NCBI RefSeq assembly: GCF_014646675.1
Contig: NZ_BMNS01000004.1
Location: 286,094-350,093 of the forward strand
Direction: 5' to 3'
From: Lutibacter litoralis
GTDB lineage: Bacteria; Bacteroidota; Bacteroidia; Flavobacteriales; Flavobacteriaceae
Length of the DNA: 64,000 nt
Below are positions 63,222 to 64,000 of the stretch, in pieces. The notes beneath the pieces are model-generated. The model was not told where the DNA came from and searched no databases. It worked only from the letters and a program-made list of their open reading frames with translations. The first letter of the stretch is position 1. The number at the start of each line of letters is the position of its first letter. Both the position numbers and the translations under genes were made by a program.

Positions 63222-64000
63222 TTATTTACTTATTCTCATTTTATAGAACGATCTATATACAAAATACAATGCAACTAATAAGAATGCAATTCCAAAGTAA
63301 GGAGCTAAACCTCTAAATGAAGGTGAGATTGCAATTTCCATTGCCAATAAACCAAATAGGGTTGTAAACTTAATAATTGGATTTAAAGCTACCGAAGATG
63401 TATCTTTAAATGGATCACCAACAGTATCTCCTACTACAGATGCATCGTGCAACGCAGTTCCTTTTTCTTTCATATCAACTTCCACAATCTTTTTTGCATT
63501 ATCCCAGGCTCCTCCAGCATTTGCCATAAATATTGCTTGGTACAATCCAAAGAAAGCGATAGAAATAAGATAACTAATAAATAATGAAACTGGTGCTGCT
63601 GCAATTAATTTATCTGCATCACTCATACTTTCAGAAAAATCAATAGGTGCAGATAAAAATGCAAATGCAAGTGCAAAAGAGAAAATCGCTATAAAAATAT
63701 TCAACATTCCTTTTTGTGCATATTGCGTACATATTTTCACTACCTCTCTCGATTTCTCAAGATCTGCTTTTTTAGGCGCATTTGGATCTAAGTTAATATT
63801 ATCTTTTATAAAGGCAACTGCTCTACTTGCTCCAGTGGTAACTGCCTGTATACTTGCTCCAGAAAACCAATAAATAACAGCACCACCAAGTAAAAATCCG
63901 AAAATAGTATATGGATTTAATAGGTTTAGAATTGCTTCAGGCTTAATACCTAAAGAATGTTCAATTACCAAAATTAATGCGAAAATCATAGTTGTTGCAC
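63222..64000 (-). CDS. hppA: Membrane-bound ion-translocating pyrophosphatase, C-terminal part
   Basis: The gene runs off the right end of the window; about 258 codons of the 3' part are present. It shows NAGGAWDNAKKIVE, GTALHDASVVGDTVGDPFKD and TSSVALNPIIKFTTLFGLL, the conserved C-terminal region of membrane pyrophosphatases that pump Na+ or H+. Codons before the ATG at 63989 remain open and in frame, so that ATG is internal. Ion type cannot be judged without the N-terminal part. Confidence 0.92.
   Translation of the reverse strand, partial: ATTMIFALILVIEHSLGIKPEAILNLLNPYTIFGFLLGGAVIYWFSGASIQAVTTGASRAVAFIKDNINLDPNAPKKADLEKSREVVKICTQYAQKGMLNIFIAIFSFALAFAFLSAPIDFSESMSDADKLIAAAPVSLFISYLISIAFFGLYQAIFMANAGGAWDNAKKIVEVDMKEKGTALHDASVVGDTVGDPFKDTSSVALNPIIKFTTLFGLLAMEIAISPSFRGLAPYFGIAFLLVALYFVYRSFYKMRISK

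Overview
The window is AT-rich DNA from a member of the Bacteroidota, most likely the family Flavobacteriaceae. The support is the gliding-motility ATPase gene gldA, a RseC-RnfBCDGEA operon, a DnaE polymerase with a built-in proofreading domain, GIN-domain (DUF2807), YceI and DUF6146 envelope proteins, a Porin_10-type porin, a decayed type IX secretion sorting domain, and -7 promoter boxes of the form TAnnTTTG. I cannot name the genus.

Left part (1-12.7 kb). Bases 1-887 hold no convincing gene but contain the first of three copies of a long degenerate repeat. Bases 888-11189 hold a compact minus-strand heavy-metal resistance operon. In transcription order it encodes a Cys-rich secreted DUF6660 protein, a CzcA/CusA pump fused to a TolC-like outer-membrane factor, the periplasmic adaptor, a PII-like protein, a Fur-family regulator, a CDF exporter, a Zn/Cd/Pb-type P-type ATPase and an ICMT/PEMT-like membrane protein. 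The operon therefore covers export from cytoplasm to periplasm and from periplasm to outside, plus sensing. Repeat copies 2 and 3 flank a small membrane-protein gene at 11.7-12.0 kb.

Island (12.7-29.9 kb, all minus strand). A type I restriction-modification cluster (hsdM-hsdS-hsdR) is interrupted between hsdS and hsdR by an OLD-family ATPase/nuclease, a DinD homologue and an AlbA_2 ATP-binding regulator. An unrecognised 461-residue protein follows hsdR. Upstream of hsdM lies an integrative-element module: a tyrosine integrase beside tRNA-Ser, an RteC homologue, two excisionase-like HTH proteins, a winged-helix replication-type protein and a DnaC-like ATPase. The ATPase gene has a palindromic repeat inserted in frame and a truncated 3' duplicate beside it. 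I see no relaxase or conjugation genes, and no left attachment site.

Core part (29.9-64 kb). Conserved genes follow: tRNA-Ser(GGA), rimM, rpsP, the Rnf operon, dnaE with two PagL-like hydrolases and a DUF2807 lipoprotein, gldA, a Pmp3-like gene, lipB, a 37-kDa nucleoid-associated protein, rnhB, a porin, nhaC, a Cys/Met-metabolism lyase with a divergent Lrp regulator, two YceI genes, dtd, rsgA, corA, a GNAT-nitrilase fusion, an MscS channel, a DUF6146 lipoprotein, nhaA and the 3' part of a membrane pyrophosphatase gene cut by the window end. Several of these (Rnf, NhaA, NhaC, pyrophosphatase) concern ion gradients. Short palindromic REP-like sequences of several families are scattered through the intergenic DNA.

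The least explained items are the RM island with its unknown 461-residue protein, the three-copy degenerate repeat that shows occupied and empty sites for REP insertions, and the REP insertion translated inside the DnaC-like protein.
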